64,000 nt of DNA from Lysinibacillus antri (GCF_003977595.1 NZ_RYYR01000003.1:149907-213906); one strand, 5' to 3'. Numbered from the stretch's first letter, positions 43,536-54,026 are shown. The notes: generated by a model not told the origin, from the letters alone. Translations and numbers: made by a program.

Positions 43536-44159
43536 TTATCCTAACACCCCCATTAAGTATACTACAGTAAAGATGAATACCCATACTACGTCGATGAAAT
43601 GCCAATAAATTGACGCTGCGTAGAATTTTGGAGCATTGTATAAGTTTAGTCCACGTTTCGCGTTACGAACGATTAACGCTGTAATCCAAACTAAACCAAT
43701 GATAACGTGCAATCCGTGCGTACCAACTAAAGTAAAGAACGCAGAAGAGAATGCAGATTGTGTATAACCAAAACCGATGTGTACATAGTGATAGAACTCA
43801 TAAATTTCAAGACCAAGGAAGCCAAGACCTAATAATACAGTAATTGACATCCAAGTAATAACGCCTTTTATATTATAGTTTTTCATATGGTACATCGCAT
43901 AAACAGAAGTTAATGATGATGTTAAAAGTAACATCGTCATAACGAATGCTAGTGGTAATTCAAATAACGATTGTGTAGTGAATTCCATACCAGCTGGACC
44001 TTTGTTTCGTAAAGAAAGGTACGTAGCAAATACACTTGCGAATAATACAATATCACTACAGATGAAAATCCAAATACCTACGAACTTATTTTTCCCTTCA
44101 GCAGTTGCCTGTTCAGGGTGATTTGGCCAAGATTGTGGGGTGAATTTAGTTTCTTCCAT
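43536..44159 (-). CDS. ctaE: Cytochrome c oxidase subunit III (CtaE)
   Basis: 207 aa, five membrane helices, with GIWIFICSDIVLFASVFATYL, FFTLVGTHGLHVIIGLVW and FYAASIYWHFIDVVWVFIF. Its ATG shares an A with the ctaD stop (TAATG). AAAGGGGG precedes it. Confidence 0.96.
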   Translation of the reverse strand: MEETKFTPQSWPNHPEQATAEGKNKFVGIWIFICSDIVLFASVFATYLSLRNKGPAGMEFTTQSLFELPLAFVMTMLLLTSSLTSVYAMYHMKNYNIKGVITWMSITVLLGLGFLGLEIYEFYHYVHIGFGYTQSAFSSAFFTLVGTHGLHVIIGLVWITALIVRNAKRGLNLYNAPKFYAASIYWHFIDVVWVFIFTVVYLMGVLG

Positions 44160-46051
44160 TATTTGTTACCCCCTTTTCCATAAAGACGTTGCTCTTCAGC
44201 GATTACTTCTTCAACATGAACATGGAAACCATGATCGTCTTTTACAGAACGTGTAATCATAGCTAAAACCGTAATACCTAAACCAATAACGATTACAGGT
44301 ACTGACCATGAAACACCGTCTGGATGATATAGTGCACCAAATGCTGCAACAAATAAACCAATTGACATAATTAAAGGTAAGATTGAGTTGTTTGGCATAT
44401 GGATATCACCTAATGGCTCTGCATATGTCATCATTTCTTTGTTACCTTCTTGTTTTTCTAACCAACAAGGGTCAAATCCACGTACAAGTGGAGTTTGTTT
44501 AAAGTTATAGAATGGTACTGGTGTTTGAATAGACCATTCTAAAGAACGTCCATCGCCCCAGTAGTCGCGTCTATTAACTGGTGGAGTTTTAATAGATAAT
44601 AAAACATTAATTACTAATAATACTACACCGACTGCCATCATGATAGCACCGATTGATGAGATATAGTTATATAAATCCCAACCTTGGTCTGCTTGGAACG
44701 TGAATACACGACGTGGCATACCCATTAAACCTAAGAAATGTTGTAAGAAGAATGTTAAATGGAATCCAATGAAGAATACCCAGAAAGTCCAAACTCCTAA
44801 TTTCTCACTTAAAGTACGGTTGAACATAATTGGCCAATAGTAGTGCATTGAACCGAAAATAGCTGTTACGATACCACCAACGATTACGTAGTGGAAGTGG
44901 GCTACGATAAAGTAAGAATCGTGTAATTGGTAATCAAGTGGCGCCATTGCCATCATAACCCCTGTTACCCCACCAGCTACGAACGATGGAATGAATCCAA
45001 GTGCGTAAAGCATTGGAACAGTAACTTTAATTGAACCGCCCCAGATCGTAAGGATCCAGTTGAATACTTTCATACCTGTTGGTACACCAATCGCCATTGT
45101 AGCGATTGCGAAAATTGCGTTAGCAGTTGGTCCCATACCTACAGTAAACATGTGGTGAGCCCAAACCATGAATCCTAAGAAACCAATTAAAATTGTCGCG
45201 AATACCATTGAAGAGTATCCGAATAAGCGTTTACGAGCAAATACCGGAATAATTTCAGAGAATAAACCGAATGCAGGTAATACTAGGATATAAACTTCTG
45301 GATGTCCGAAGATCCAGAATAAGTGTTCCCAAATAATTGTGTTACCACCCATTGTATGATCGAAGAAGTTTGCTCCAAACATACGGTCAACTAACATGAA
45401 GAATAAACCTACAGTTAGTGGAGGAAATGCGAATAAAATTAATGTACTTGAAATTAAAGTAGTCCAAGTAAATAATGGCATACGCATGAACGTCATACCA
45501 GGTGCACGCATTGTAATGATTGTTACAATGAAGTTAATACCTGAAATTAATGTACCAGCACCAGAAATTTGTAAACCTAATACATAGAAGTCAATACCAT
45601 GACCTGGTGAGTATAAAGATAATGATGCATAAGAAGTCCAACCAGCATCAGGTGCGCCACCCATAAAGAATGATAAGTGTAAAAAGATCGCACCTAGGAA
45701 GAACAACCAAAATCCTAAAGAGTTTAGGAATGGGAAAGCAACGTCACGTGCACCAATTTGTAATGGTACAATCGCGTTCATAAATCCAAATAGCAATGGT
45801 GTTGCTGCTAGGAAAAGCATTGTCGTACCATGCATTGTTAATAATTCATTAAAAAGGCCAGCAGATATAAAATCATTGTTTGGAACCATTAATTGAATAC
45901 GCATTAATAGCGCTTCAACACCAGCGATAGCAAAGAATAATACCCCTGCAAATAAATACATTATCCCTAGTTTTTTATGGTCAACAGTTGTTAAATAATC
46001 CCATAAAACTGCTCCAAAGCCCTTTTTATTTGAGACTGCGACAGAGCTCAC
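44159..46051 (-). CDS. ctaD: Cytochrome c oxidase subunit I (CtaD)
   Basis: Catalytic heme-copper subunit, about 630 aa. It has the proton-channel and metal ligands: LTMHGTTMLFL (heme ligand His), WIFGHPEVYILVLPAFG (CuB His and Tyr), VWAHHMFTVGMG (two CuB His) and HFHYVIVGG. A GTG at 46051 stands 8 bases after AAGGAGG; the TTG at 46069 lies within that site, so it was not used. Confidence 0.97.
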   Translation of the reverse strand: MSSVAVSNKKGFGAVLWDYLTTVDHKKLGIMYLFAGVLFFAIAGVEALLMRIQLMVPNNDFISAGLFNELLTMHGTTMLFLAATPLLFGFMNAIVPLQIGARDVAFPFLNSLGFWLFFLGAIFLHLSFFMGGAPDAGWTSYASLSLYSPGHGIDFYVLGLQISGAGTLISGINFIVTIITMRAPGMTFMRMPLFTWTTLISSTLILFAFPPLTVGLFFMLVDRMFGANFFDHTMGGNTIIWEHLFWIFGHPEVYILVLPAFGLFSEIIPVFARKRLFGYSSMVFATILIGFLGFMVWAHHMFTVGMGPTANAIFAIATMAIGVPTGMKVFNWILTIWGGSIKVTVPMLYALGFIPSFVAGGVTGVMMAMAPLDYQLHDSYFIVAHFHYVIVGGIVTAIFGSMHYYWPIMFNRTLSEKLGVWTFWVFFIGFHLTFFLQHFLGLMGMPRRVFTFQADQGWDLYNYISSIGAIMMAVGVVLLVINVLLSIKTPPVNRRDYWGDGRSLEWSIQTPVPFYNFKQTPLVRGFDPCWLEKQEGNKEMMTYAEPLGDIHMPNNSILPLIMSIGLFVAAFGALYHPDGVSWSVPVIVIGLGITVLAMITRSVKDDHGFHVHVEEVIAEEQRLYGKGGNK

Positions 46052-46089
46052 AACTTTAACCTCCTTCAAGTGTTTCTATAAAGTTCTAA

Positions 46090-47160
46090 TTATTTTTCGA
46101 CAGATAAACTCATAATATAGTCTGCAACTGCACTAATCTCTTCAGGAGATAATTCAGCATACTTACCAGTCATTAAGTTTCCTGGTTTGTATTCTTCAGG
46201 ATTTGTAATCCAGTTTTCTAAGTTTTCTTTGTTATGTTCTAAAAAACCAGCTACACGATTACGGTCACCAAAAGTTGTTAAGTTTGGACCCATAGCTCCA
46301 GTAACACCCACACCTGAAACTGCGTGACAGCCTAAACAGCTTTGAGCAAATGTAGCTTCACCTAAATCAGTTGAATCTACAGAAGCAGTATTGCCTTCAG
46401 TCGCTTGCATAGAAGCAACCCATTGATCAAATTCTGCACGATCTACAGTTTTTACTTTGAAATCCATTAAAGCATGTGAAGGACCACATAACTCAGCACA
46501 TTTACCATAGAATACGCCGTCTTTTAACCCTTCAGATTCTTTACCAAATTCTAACCAGAATTTGTTTACGTTGTCCACGTTGTTATCGATTTTACCACCA
46601 ATAGCTGGAATCCAGAATGAGTGTTTCACATCTGCAGCCTTTAGGTTAAAGTAAACTTTTTCATTAGTAGGAACAACAAGCTCTTGAGCCGTTACAATAC
46701 CTTGTTCTGGATATTCAAATTCCCACCAATATAATTTTGCAGTAACATTTACTGTTAAAGCAGTTTTGTTTCCGTCCTCATCTACTTCATCCATTGCTTT
46801 TACATCACCGAATTCATAAGTAGCCATAAGTGTTGGAACAGCAAGGATTAATAATAATACGATTGGAATTACTGCCCAAATTACTTCTAAAGTGTGACTT
46901 CCTTCTACTTGTTTTGGCATGTAATTTTCGCCTAGTCTTGAACGGCGGAACTTAGCAAAAGCATATAAATAAAGGAATGAAACTACAATTACAACTATCG
47001 ACATAATTATAATAGATAACATCAATAAATCGTACTGATGTTCCCCGACTTTACCCGCTGGTGTTAATGTAGAAATGTATTCTTCACCACAGGCAGAAAG
47101 GAAAACTGTCATTACCGCTAAAAGCGAAAACAGACGCCATTTTTTTAGCCCTTTCATCAT
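46090..47160 (-). CDS. ctaC: Cytochrome caa3 oxidase subunit II (CtaC), lipoprotein
   Basis: 356 aa. Signal with lipobox VFLSACG, two membrane helices, CuA domain (KCAELCGPSHALMDFKV) and a fused C-terminal cytochrome c domain with CLGCH at 275-279 and NLMTGKY as axial-Met region. The fusion defines a caa3-type enzyme that accepts electrons via its own cytochrome c. Confidence 0.96.
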   Translation of the reverse strand: MMKGLKKWRLFSLLAVMTVFLSACGEEYISTLTPAGKVGEHQYDLLMLSIIIMSIVVIVVSFLYLYAFAKFRRSRLGENYMPKQVEGSHTLEVIWAVIPIVLLLILAVPTLMATYEFGDVKAMDEVDEDGNKTALTVNVTAKLYWWEFEYPEQGIVTAQELVVPTNEKVYFNLKAADVKHSFWIPAIGGKIDNNVDNVNKFWLEFGKESEGLKDGVFYGKCAELCGPSHALMDFKVKTVDRAEFDQWVASMQATEGNTASVDSTDLGEATFAQSCLGCHAVSGVGVTGAMGPNLTTFGDRNRVAGFLEHNKENLENWITNPEEYKPGNLMTGKYAELSPEEISAVADYIMSLSVEK

Positions 47161-48007
47161 AGCTTAATTAAACCCCTCTTTCTTTGTTGTATTTTCATGT
47201 GTAACTAGGACTCTTTGTGTTTAGTTCTATGGAGTTCTTCTCTTTTAAAAGAAGCATTCCATAATCCAAACTGCATTTTGCAGCCACCCTACATTCAATA
47301 CAGTAAAGATTGTGCTGATTTGGCCCAAAAGGAAAGTTTAAGTCAATGGGTAAATTAATCGTATAGAAGGTGATTAACTTTCTAACTTAAACTTTAACAT
47401 AAGTAGCATAGGTATTTTTGCTGCACTATATTCCAAAAAACGCTTGAAAACTAAAGGCAATTTAATATGCTAGTTTTTATAAACTACTTTGGAACAATAC
47501 AACAAAATTCCTTCTACCTAACCTATCAGTGAATACTGCATTTGAATTCGAACTACCATCTGACTAGCACTTCTTCTTTTACACCGTATTGAATATAGAA
47601 TTAAAACACTATTATCCAAAAGTCCTCACATGCCGGCAGTTCATGTTGCCGTTAATGACAAAATTTCACTTACAATTTGAATGAAAAAGAAATTACCAGT
47701 AGGAATCGTTCTATAAACCTGTAAGACTAAAATCTGCTTCACTTCGCTATTTACATAAATTGGATTGACGTCTTGATCAATTATTCACTACATAACAACT
47801 CGCTGAATAACACGTTTTTATGCAATGTATTATTTTGATCAAAAGTATTTGTCGTAAACGTCCTTATTAATTAGTTCGTGTTTACAATCCCAATCTTTAT
47901 AAGTGCAAGAAAGACTTTCATAAACGAAGTAGAAAATTGATTTACTATACAATGTTTATAGCTCGTCCAGTTGTTATTCGACCCTTTCATTTTTGTAAGC
48001 ATATTCC

Positions 48008-48095
48008 GCTAACAATAACTATATCGAAATTTGTCTATGATTTCTAGACATTAAGTAAAATTTCGATGAAGTTTGGCGAACTTGCCACTGTTAGC
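48008..48095. ncRNA. Candidate multi-branched structured RNA
   Basis: Outer arms GCTAACA/TGTTAGC (48008-48014, 48089-48095) enclose ATCGAAATTT/AAATTTCGAT (48023-48032, 48058-48067), which encloses GTCTA/TAGAC, and a separate AAGTT/AACTT stem (48069-48083). The strand is unknown; it could be read toward ctaA or ctaC. Confidence 0.35.
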
Positions 48096-48224
48096 TAATT
48101 ATAGAAGAACATATATATAGTAAAACATTTTCAGAGATTTTTTGTGAAAGTAAACGTACGAATTTATGAACAATTTGTGAAAAGCCTCTAGCACCTTTCA
48201 CCCATGAATCGATTGAAGTTGTCT

Positions 48225-48260
48225 TTTAACTTTTTATTCGCTATCATTATAAAAGTTAAA
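48225..48260 (+). promoter_or_regulatory. Putative ctaA promoter overlapping an inverted repeat
   Basis: TTTAAC, 17 bases, TATAAA about 55 bases before ctaA. TTTAACTTTT (48225-48234) and AAAAGTTAAA (48251-48260) are exact inverted repeats lying over the -35 and -10, as an operator might. Confidence 0.4.
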
Positions 48261-48307
48261 GCGTAATAAATATTATTTGATAGACAAAAAGTAGGTGGCT
48301 TAGAATA

Positions 48308-49234
48308 ATGCAACAAAAGCAAAGTATTATATTAAAATTGGTTGCTTTAGCTACAACCTTGGGGATGTTGTTTATTCTTTTAGGTGGCGCTTTAGTTACT
48401 AAAACAGATAGTGGTATGGGGTGTGGTCGTAACTGGCCAGATTGTAATGGTTCCCTCATTCCAAAAGAAATTACTACTGAAGTATTAATTGAATTTTCAC
48501 ATCGTTTTGTTACTGGGTCAGTTTCCATTCTTGTCCTTATATTAGTAATATGGACATGGCGCACTTTAGGGCATATGCGCGAAGTGAAATTTTTAGGATT
48601 TTTAGCAATCTTTTTCTTAGTGGCACAAGCCTTAATTGGTGCAGCTCAAGTTTTATGGGGTCAAGGTGACTTTATCCTTGCACTACATTTTGGGATTTCA
48701 TTAATTTCATTTGCCTCAGTACTGTTACTCGCAATGATTGTATTTGAAGTTGACAATAAATTTGATGCCGATCGCGTATTTATTGATAAAAAATTGGCAT
48801 GGCATACAATTGGCGTTACCTTGTATTCTTATATTGTTGTTTATACAGGGGCATTAGTAAGACATACACAATCAAGTTTAGTTTGTACAGATTGGCCTCT
48901 ATGTAGCAATACTGAACCTTTTGCATTACCAGCTAATATGTATGAATGGGTTCAAATGGGACATCGATTTGCTGTATTGTTAATTGTTGTGTGGATTATA
49001 TACATAATGATGCATGCAATTAAGCATTATAAAAATCAACGTGTTATTTATTGGGGATGGATTATCTCCCTTGTTATTGTAATCTTACAATCACTTACAG
49101 GTATGCTGAGCATCTTTACTCAGCTTAACTTAATCGTTTCATTATTCCATTCATTATTTATCACTTTACTGTTTGGTTTATTCTGCTATATGATCATGCT
49201 TATTTATAGAAGTAAACAAAACGCGAAAAAATAA
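48308..49234 (+). CDS. ctaA: CtaA, heme A synthase
   Basis: Converts heme O to heme A for the caa3 oxidase. 308 aa, eight membrane helices, with ligand histidines in EFSHRFVTGSVS, ALHFGISLISFA, QMGHRFAVLL and SLFHSLFI, and the paired CGRNWPDCNG and CTDWPLCS loops. AGGTGG precedes the ATG. It is divergent from ctaC. Confidence 0.96.
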   Translation: MQQKQSIILKLVALATTLGMLFILLGGALVTKTDSGMGCGRNWPDCNGSLIPKEITTEVLIEFSHRFVTGSVSILVLILVIWTWRTLGHMREVKFLGFLAIFFLVAQALIGAAQVLWGQGDFILALHFGISLISFASVLLLAMIVFEVDNKFDADRVFIDKKLAWHTIGVTLYSYIVVYTGALVRHTQSSLVCTDWPLCSNTEPFALPANMYEWVQMGHRFAVLLIVVWIIYIMMHAIKHYKNQRVIYWGWIISLVIVILQSLTGMLSIFTQLNLIVSLFHSLFITLLFGLFCYMIMLIYRSKQNAKK

Positions 49235-49249
49235 CATGAAATAAGGGAA

Positions 49250-49397
49250 AAGACGGTCCAGAAAGTAGTACAATTTCTGGGCCGTTATGCTTCTAATGGT
49301 ATAATATCGCTAAAATCTGTACTCCTGCGGTAGTAACAATAAATTGTCACTATCCTCGTCGCAAAGGGGACGTCCAAATAACTTCGGACGTCCCCTT
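49250..49397. terminator. Two convergent hairpins between ctaA and pyc
   Basis: CGGTCCAGAAA / TTTCTGGGCCG (49255-49285) and GGGGACGTCC / GGACGTCCCC (49367-49396) are strong stems. The second is followed on the plus strand by TTCCCTATTTTTTATT, and the first on the minus strand by CTTTTCC. Together they likely end ctaA and pyc. Confidence 0.6.
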
Positions 49398-49406
49398 CCC
49401 TATTTT

Positions 49407-52400
49407 TTATTCTAATTCAATTAATAAATCCCCAGTAGAAATTGCATCGCCCGCTTGCGCATACACTTCTTTTACAATTCCATCTTTTGGCGCTTGTACT
49501 GTTGTTTCCATTTTCATTGCCTCTGTAATTAATAAATAATCTCCACGTTTTACCGAACTTCCTTTTGAGACTACTACTTTTAATACAGTTCCTGGCATTG
49601 TAGCACCAATTTGGTCCGGATTTGATGGATCTGCTTTTAACGCAATACTTCCATCGACATCTACTGTTAAATCTTGGATCACCACTTCACGAGACTGTCC
49701 ATTAAAATCAAAGTAAATGACACGTGTTCCATCATGCTGAGGTTCCCCAATAGACACTAGTTTAATGATTAATGTTTTTCCTTTTTCGATCTCCACTTCA
49801 ATTTCTTCACCCAGTTTTAATCCATAAAGGAAAGTTGGTGTATCTAAAACCGAAATGTCGCCAAATGTATCTTTCGCTTGCATATACTCTTCAAATACTT
49901 TCGGATATAGTGCATAGGCAAGTACATCTTGTTTTGACACCGCGCGGCCAAATTTTTCTGTTAGTGTCGCTTCAAGCTGTTCAAAGTTTACTGGTTCTAA
50001 TAATTCCCCAGGTCGAACAGTAATAGCTTCACGGTCTTTTAAAATCACCTTTTGCAGTTCTTGCGGGAAGCCACCTGGAATTTGACCTAAATAGCCTTGG
50101 AAAAGTTCAACGACAGAATCTGGGAAATCAAGCGCTTCTCCACGCGTAAAGATATTTTCCTCATTTAAGTCGTTTTGTACCATAAATAGCGCCATATCTC
50201 CAACGACTTTGGATGATGGTGTTACTTTGACAATATCGCCAAACAACATGTTCACTGTAGAATACATTTTCTTCACTTCATCCCAGCGATCGCCGAGACC
50301 CACTGCTTTTGCTTGTTGTTGTAAATTACTATATTGTCCCCCTGGCATTTCATGAACATAGATTTCTGAATGAGGGCTCTTCATACCACTTTCAAAATCA
50401 CTGTAGAATTTACGTACATCTTCCCAGTAATAAGATAGATTTTCTAATGCATCGATATCTGCAATTAGTTCGCGTTTACTACCTTTCATTGCGTAGTATA
50501 AGGAATTGGCACTTGGTTGTGATGTTAAACCTGACATTGAGCCTAAAGCAGTATCAATAATATCTACCCCGGCTTCAATTGCTTTTGCATAAGTATAAAT
50601 ACCATTGCCACTTGTATCATGTGTATGCAGATGAATTGGTAGATTAGTAGATTCCTTTAACTCTGAAACTAAACGATAAGCTGCTTCAGGCTTTAATAGA
50701 CCAGCCATATCTTTAATGGCTAAAATATGAGCACCCGTTGCTTCTAATTCTTTTGCCATATCTTTGTAATATTGGACTGTGTATTTTGCACGTGAATCAT
50801 CTAAAATATCACCTGTATAACAGATTGCCGCTTCTGCAATTTTCCCTGTTTGGCGAACTTCGTCAATGGCCACTTCCATACCTTTAATCCAGTTAAGACT
50901 ATCGAATATTCTGAAAACATCAATGCCAGTTTGAGCCGATTCTTGAATAAACTCTCGAATTAAATTGTCCGGATAGTTTGTATAACCAACCGCATTGGCA
51001 CCACGTAAAAGCATCTGGAATAAAACGTTTGGCATTTGTTTACGTAATGTTTGTAATCGTGCCCATGGATCTTCTTTTAAGAAACGATACGCAACGTCGA
51101 ATGTTGCCCCTCCCCATAACTCAAATGAGAAGAAGTTATTTAACATGCGTGCATTGTAATCGGCAATTTGGAACATATCTTGTGAACGGACACGAGTTGC
51201 TAGTAACGATTGGTGGGCATCACGGAAAGTTGTATCTGTTAGTAGCACATCCTGTTGTTGTTTCACCCATTCTACTAATCCATCAGCACCACGCGCGTCT
51301 AAGATTTGCTTTGTCCCTGCAGGAATTTCAGACTTTAGATCAATTTTCGGTTTATTCGGTTGCACTAATATTGGTTTTTCCTTTTTCTCGATGCTTGGGA
51401 AACCGTTTAACGTAACATTTCCAATATAGTTTAATAACTTTGTCCCTCTATCTTTTCGCACTGGGAATTCAAATAATTCCGGTGTTGTATCAATAAAGCT
51501 CGTATCAAATGCTCCTGTAATAAACTTTTCATGTAATACGACATTTTCTAAAAATGGAATATTCGTTTTAACACCACGAATACGGAATTCACGTAAGTTA
51601 CGGTCCATTTTATCGGCCGCTTCACGGAATGTCATACCCCATGTTGAAATTTTTACAAGTAAAGAATCATAGTGAGGTGTAACAATTGCACCTTGGTAGC
51701 CATTTCCAGCATCTAAACGTACGCCAAAACCACCACTTGAACGGTAAACCATTAATTTTCCTGTATCCGGCATAAAGTTATTTGCAGGATCTTCCGTTGT
51801 CACACGAGATTGAATTGCATAGCCGAATAAAGGAATTTTACTTTGTTCTGGAATGCCAACTTCTCCTGAATGAATTTGATGACCTTCCGCAATTTTAATT
51901 TGCGCATGGACAATATCAATACCTGTAATCATTTCTGTAATTGTATGTTCTACCTGAATTCGAGGATTTACTTCGATAAAGTAAAACTCGTCATCGGCTA
52001 CTAAAAACTCAACCGTACCAGCATTAATATAGTTCACGTTTTCCATTAATTGCACCGCTGCATCGCAAATACGGTTCCGTAAATCTTGTGAAATTGAATT
52101 CGATGGCGCAATTTCTACGACTTTTTGGTGTCTTCTTTGGATTGAACAATCACGCTCATAAAGGTGAACAATGTTGCCTGTTGTATCTCCTAAAATTTGC
52201 ACTTCAATATGTTTTGGTTTAATGATTGCTTTTTCTACATATACCTCATCAGAACCAAAAGCAGCTTTTGCTTCTGATTTAGCTCGCTCAAAAGCAGATG
52301 CTAATTCTTCTTGTGAATGAACTAAACGCATTCCACGACCGCCACCACCAAGAGCAGCTTTAATCATTAATGGATAACCTACTTTTTCACCAAAAGCAGC

Positions 52401-52841
52401 TACCTCCTCAACAGTTGCTACAGGACCATCACTACCAGGAATAACTGGAATATTGGCAGCGATTGCTTGTTCTCTTGCTTTTACTTTGTCACCGAACATG
52501 TCTAAATGGGCTGAAGTTGGACCGACAAAGATGATGCCTTCTTCTTCACAACGTCTAGCAAACTCAACATTTTCAGATAGAAAACCGTAACCAGGGTGAA
52601 TGGCATCTACCTCAGCATGCTTTGCAATATCAATAATCCCTTCTATATCTAAATAAGCATCAATTGGTTTCTTACCAACGCCCACAATGTATGCTTCATC
52701 CGCTTTGTAACGGTGGAATGATGCATTGTCCTCTCGTGAATAAATTGCAACTGTTTTTAGTTTCAATTCATTACAAGCACGGAAAATTCGAATTGCTATT
52801 TCTCCTCGGTTTGCTACTAAAATCTTTTCAATTTTTTTCAA
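49407..52841 (-). CDS. pyc: Pyruvate carboxylase
   Basis: Biotin enzyme making oxaloacetate from pyruvate and bicarbonate. 1144 aa: biotin carboxylase domain (about 1-450; GGGGRGMRLV, VEHTITEMITGIDIV), carboxyltransferase domain (about 530-800; DTTFRDAHQSLLATR, LHTHDTSGNGI) and C-terminal biotinyl domain with TEAMKMETTV. TTG start with GGAGG 8 bases upstream. It follows ftsW by 12 bases, the same pair as in B. subtilis. Confidence 0.97.
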   Translation of the reverse strand: MKKIEKILVANRGEIAIRIFRACNELKLKTVAIYSREDNASFHRYKADEAYIVGVGKKPIDAYLDIEGIIDIAKHAEVDAIHPGYGFLSENVEFARRCEEEGIIFVGPTSAHLDMFGDKVKAREQAIAANIPVIPGSDGPVATVEEVAAFGEKVGYPLMIKAALGGGGRGMRLVHSQEELASAFERAKSEAKAAFGSDEVYVEKAIIKPKHIEVQILGDTTGNIVHLYERDCSIQRRHQKVVEIAPSNSISQDLRNRICDAAVQLMENVNYINAGTVEFLVADDEFYFIEVNPRIQVEHTITEMITGIDIVHAQIKIAEGHQIHSGEVGIPEQSKIPLFGYAIQSRVTTEDPANNFMPDTGKLMVYRSSGGFGVRLDAGNGYQGAIVTPHYDSLLVKISTWGMTFREAADKMDRNLREFRIRGVKTNIPFLENVVLHEKFITGAFDTSFIDTTPELFEFPVRKDRGTKLLNYIGNVTLNGFPSIEKKEKPILVQPNKPKIDLKSEIPAGTKQILDARGADGLVEWVKQQQDVLLTDTTFRDAHQSLLATRVRSQDMFQIADYNARMLNNFFSFELWGGATFDVAYRFLKEDPWARLQTLRKQMPNVLFQMLLRGANAVGYTNYPDNLIREFIQESAQTGIDVFRIFDSLNWIKGMEVAIDEVRQTGKIAEAAICYTGDILDDSRAKYTVQYYKDMAKELEATGAHILAIKDMAGLLKPEAAYRLVSELKESTNLPIHLHTHDTSGNGIYTYAKAIEAGVDIIDTALGSMSGLTSQPSANSLYYAMKGSKRELIADIDALENLSYYWEDVRKFYSDFESGMKSPHSEIYVHEMPGGQYSNLQQQAKAVGLGDRWDEVKKMYSTVNMLFGDIVKVTPSSKVVGDMALFMVQNDLNEENIFTRGEALDFPDSVVELFQGYLGQIPGGFPQELQKVILKDREAITVRPGELLEPVNFEQLEATLTEKFGRAVSKQDVLAYALYPKVFEEYMQAKDTFGDISVLDTPTFLYGLKLGEEIEVEIEKGKTLIIKLVSIGEPQHDGTRVIYFDFNGQSREVVIQDLTVDVDGSIALKADPSNPDQIGATMPGTVLKVVVSKGSSVKRGDYLLITEAMKMETTVQAPKDGIVKEVYAQAGDAISTGDLLIELE

Positions 52842-52853
52842 CTCAAAATCCTC

Positions 52854-54026
52854 CTAAGTCTTCTTTCTTTCAAGTTTTACATACATTGAAACATTGATTA
52901 GTATTCCCATTGCTAAAGAAAGCAATAATATAGATGTTCCGCCATAGCTAATGAATGGTAGCGTTACACCGGTTAACGGGATAAGTCCCGATAAGCCCCC
53001 TAGATTAATAAAAGTTTGAATAGCAATCCAACTTGCAATGCCTGCAGCAATCATTCGAGCAAGAGGATCTTTCGTTGTTAAAGCAATCATTAAGCCTCTA
53101 AAGACGATAAAACCGAGTCCGCCAAGTACAATGATAACCCCTAGAATACCTAGTTCTTCTGCAATAATGGCCATAATAAAGTCATTTTGTGGTTCTGGTA
53201 AATAGCCGAGCTTTTGAACAGATTGTCCTAATCCGACTCCCTCTAAGCCCCCTGAACCAATTGCGATATAACCATTAATAATTTGATAACTAGATCCACC
53301 CTCGTATTCAAAAGGATTTAAAAATGCCTTAATTCGACCAATTCGGTTTTTCGTTAATATCTCATTCCCATTTATTAATAAGATGAAACCAATTAAAGCT
53401 GAACCAAAAATTGTAATCACTGCAAAAAACTTTAAGAATTTCTTAAATTCAATTCCACTTGCTAATATTACGGCAACGGCAATTCCAGAAATAATTAACA
53501 CGGCACCAAAATCTGTTTCCGTACCGACAAAGAAAATAATGGCTAACCAAACCAAAATTGGATAAACGATATTATTTGGTTCCAAATTTTCCATTGGGTT
53601 ATTTAAACTTTTCCGATAAAAGGCACCGGCAAAATATAAAATAATAAATAGTTTAGCAAATTCAGAAGGTTGAAACATCGTTAGATTAAATACATTAATC
53701 CAACTTTTCGAACCACCTGCTTCATAGCCACCAATTTTTAACCAAATAAAAAATATAAATGTGGTGAATAATAAAATTTGCATTAATCTTTTGCTACTAA
53801 AATGTTTATAGGGGAAAAAAGCTCCTACAAGAAAAGCTAACGCAGCCACAAATAGATTAAGCAATTGTTTTCGATAAAAATAATCCGGTGTGCCATCTTC
53901 ATAGACAATACTGACCATCATACTTGAGCTATAAATCATCACAAGACCGAATAAACATAAAAATACATACGTGAAAAAAAGCGGATAATCAAAATTTCTC
54001 ACATAATAGGCCAAATATTTTCTCAT
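52854..54026 (-). CDS. ftsW: FtsW, SEDS septal peptidoglycan polymerase
   Basis: About 390 aa, ten membrane segments, with VMIYSSSMMVS, SWINVFNLTMFQPSEFAKL, GTETDFGAVLII, YLPEPQNDFIMAIIAEELG and GVTLPFISYGGTS. Partner of PBP2B in septal synthesis. ATG at 54026 is 8 bases after GATGGAG. Its position upstream of pyc identifies it as ftsW rather than spoVE. Confidence 0.93.
   Translation of the reverse strand: MRKYLAYYVRNFDYPLFFTYVFLCLFGLVMIYSSSMMVSIVYEDGTPDYFYRKQLLNLFVAALAFLVGAFFPYKHFSSKRLMQILLFTTFIFFIWLKIGGYEAGGSKSWINVFNLTMFQPSEFAKLFIILYFAGAFYRKSLNNPMENLEPNNIVYPILVWLAIIFFVGTETDFGAVLIISGIAVAVILASGIEFKKFLKFFAVITIFGSALIGFILLINGNEILTKNRIGRIKAFLNPFEYEGGSSYQIINGYIAIGSGGLEGVGLGQSVQKLGYLPEPQNDFIMAIIAEELGILGVIIVLGGLGFIVFRGLMIALTTKDPLARMIAAGIASWIAIQTFINLGGLSGLIPLTGVTLPFISYGGTSILLLSLAMGILINVSMYVKLERKKT

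Larger units (their letters stand above)
47161..48307. other. 1.15-kb non-coding gap between ctaC and ctaA
   Basis: Divergent gap with stops in all frames and no recognisable protein remnant. In B. subtilis ctaB (heme O synthase, about 900 bp) occupies this place; it is absent here. A multi-stem structure sits at 48008-48095 and a putative ctaA promoter at 48225-48253. The rest is AT-rich with no repeat that I recognise. Confidence 0.6.

Noticed and set aside
47161..48250. Remnant of ctaB
   Set aside because: I looked for prenyltransferase motifs (KPR, NDYxDRxID) in the gap and found none; a profile search could still detect one.
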